From assembly GCA_029961685.1 (NCBI GenBank), contig JARWKL010000012.1, forward strand, positions 10,075,955 through 10,139,954: 64,000 nucleotides of DNA, read 5' to 3'. The notes beneath the pieces are model-generated. The model worked only from the letters and a program-made list of their open reading frames with translations, made no database searches and was not told the DNA's origin. Positions 63,842-64,000 of this stretch are shown in pieces; position 1 is the first letter of the stretch; each line of letters opens with the position of its first letter. This stretch comes from Aristolochia californica. Taxonomy: Eukaryota > Streptophyta > Magnoliopsida > Piperales > Aristolochiaceae. The position numbers were made by a program, and so were the translations under genes.

Positions 63842-64000
63842 TAAATCCAAAGCTTTTAATGAGAATAACAAACACTCATTAAATTCTGAAGTGAACGTGC
63901 GGCGGGATATTTACCCGAGTCAAACAAGCCATTATTTTGCCCGTTTGCAAAAAACTGATCTAACAATCATAGATGATTGTTATGTGATTTATCATGAGTA
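63842..64000 (+). repeat. Partial class B core at the right edge, with a 29 bp deletion
   Basis: GCATGCTTAA runs straight into ATCCAAAGC, removing the anchor ATG and the first half of the BamHI site (about 29 bp). The rest is a normal B core (AACAAACACTC, GCGGCGGG, tail CATGAG) cut by the window end. Confidence 0.9.

Larger units (their letters stand above)
1..64000 (+). repeat. 673 bp satellite DNA array, head-to-tail, whole window
   Basis: Seen: the same unit recurs from end to end on one strand. The anchor ATGTTAAAGATG recurs at spacings of 667-677 bp except at a few deletion junctions (352, 1024, 1697, 2370, 3044, 3717, 4391 and so on to 63175). I counted 93 anchors plus seven partial units. 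Base composition is roughly two-thirds A+T by eye, with runs of A and T and one C-rich patch per unit. Unit order from the anchor: 60-codon open frame with BamHI and HindIII sites (+24 to +36), an 18 bp dyad (+144), TTCGTAACGGG (+176), a C-rich patch (about +242), a TATAAAA-like element (about +282), a TGTGCAT direct repeat (about +353), A-tract spacer, and ACACGTGT (-36 from the next anchor). Known: such arrays are satellite DNA of eukaryotic heterochromatin. The family is not recognised. No other sequence type interrupts it. Confidence 0.98.

Noticed and set aside
1..64000. CRISPR array
   Set aside because: The repeat is the whole 673 bp unit; there are no short repeats alternating with unique spacers.
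1..64000. Ribosomal intergenic spacer, tRNA or 5S gene cluster
   Set aside because: No rRNA, 5S or tRNA-like conserved sequence or A/B box pair was found in the unit.
1..64000. LTR retrotransposon or transposon as origin of the unit
   Set aside because: No polymerase, integrase or transposase frame, terminal inverted repeat or target-site duplication can be seen; an ancient origin from element sequence cannot be tested by eye.

Overview
The whole 64 kb window is one uninterrupted tandem array of a long, A+T-rich satellite DNA with a monomer of about 673 bp. I see no convincing protein gene, rRNA, tRNA, CRISPR array or transposon. I counted 93 monomers by an anchor (ATGTTAAAGATG, about position 1 of the unit as numbered here) plus seven partial units, all on the same strand. 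The sequence is eukaryotic heterochromatin (pericentromeric, subtelomeric or an interstitial block). A plant is plausible because long-monomer satellites are common there, but insects and other animals also have them. I do not recognise the family and cannot name the species.

The monomers fall into classes that recur in order. Class A reads AACATACGCTC then CTCTAGTGAAC. Class B reads AACAAACACTC (sub-class B2 ATTACAAACGCTC) then CTGAAGTGAAC and GCGGCGGG. Class C reads AACAAACGCTC then CTCAATGAAC and ACCAGAATC. Class D resembles C but carries TAAGGGAGAACC. The spacer half has matching class-specific variants, so classes extend over the whole unit.

Layout: 0.35-4.4 kb is an A/B dimer higher-order repeat (about 1,346 bp). 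From 4.4 to about 24 kb a C-A-B trimer (about 2,018 bp) dominates, with irregular stretches at 7-9 and 11-15 kb and a deletion at 21.5 kb. At 24.2-28.2 kb lie two near-copies of a B-C-A trimer. At 28-44 kb are recently amplified blocks, including the D-containing trimers and a near-perfect 2,017 bp tandem duplication (40.1-44.1 kb). From 45 kb on the order decays into chimeric monomers. From 48 to 61 kb the array has many internal deletions whose junctions are re-used in several places, and a 1.16 kb mosaic segment (52.4-53.55 kb) recurs at 59.75-60.9 kb. At 61-64 kb a B-C-A order returns.

Each unit contains a 60-codon open frame, intact in 44 of 93 copies, but the differences between classes are mostly amino-acid changing and class C is frameshifted, so I treat it as non-coding. 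Conserved DNA features more likely to matter are an 8+8 bp inverted repeat (ACAATCAT-AG-ATGATTGT), a single C-rich patch (G-rich on the minus strand), an ACACGTGT palindrome, a TATAAAA-like element and adjacent BamHI and HindIII sites that predict a 673 bp restriction ladder.
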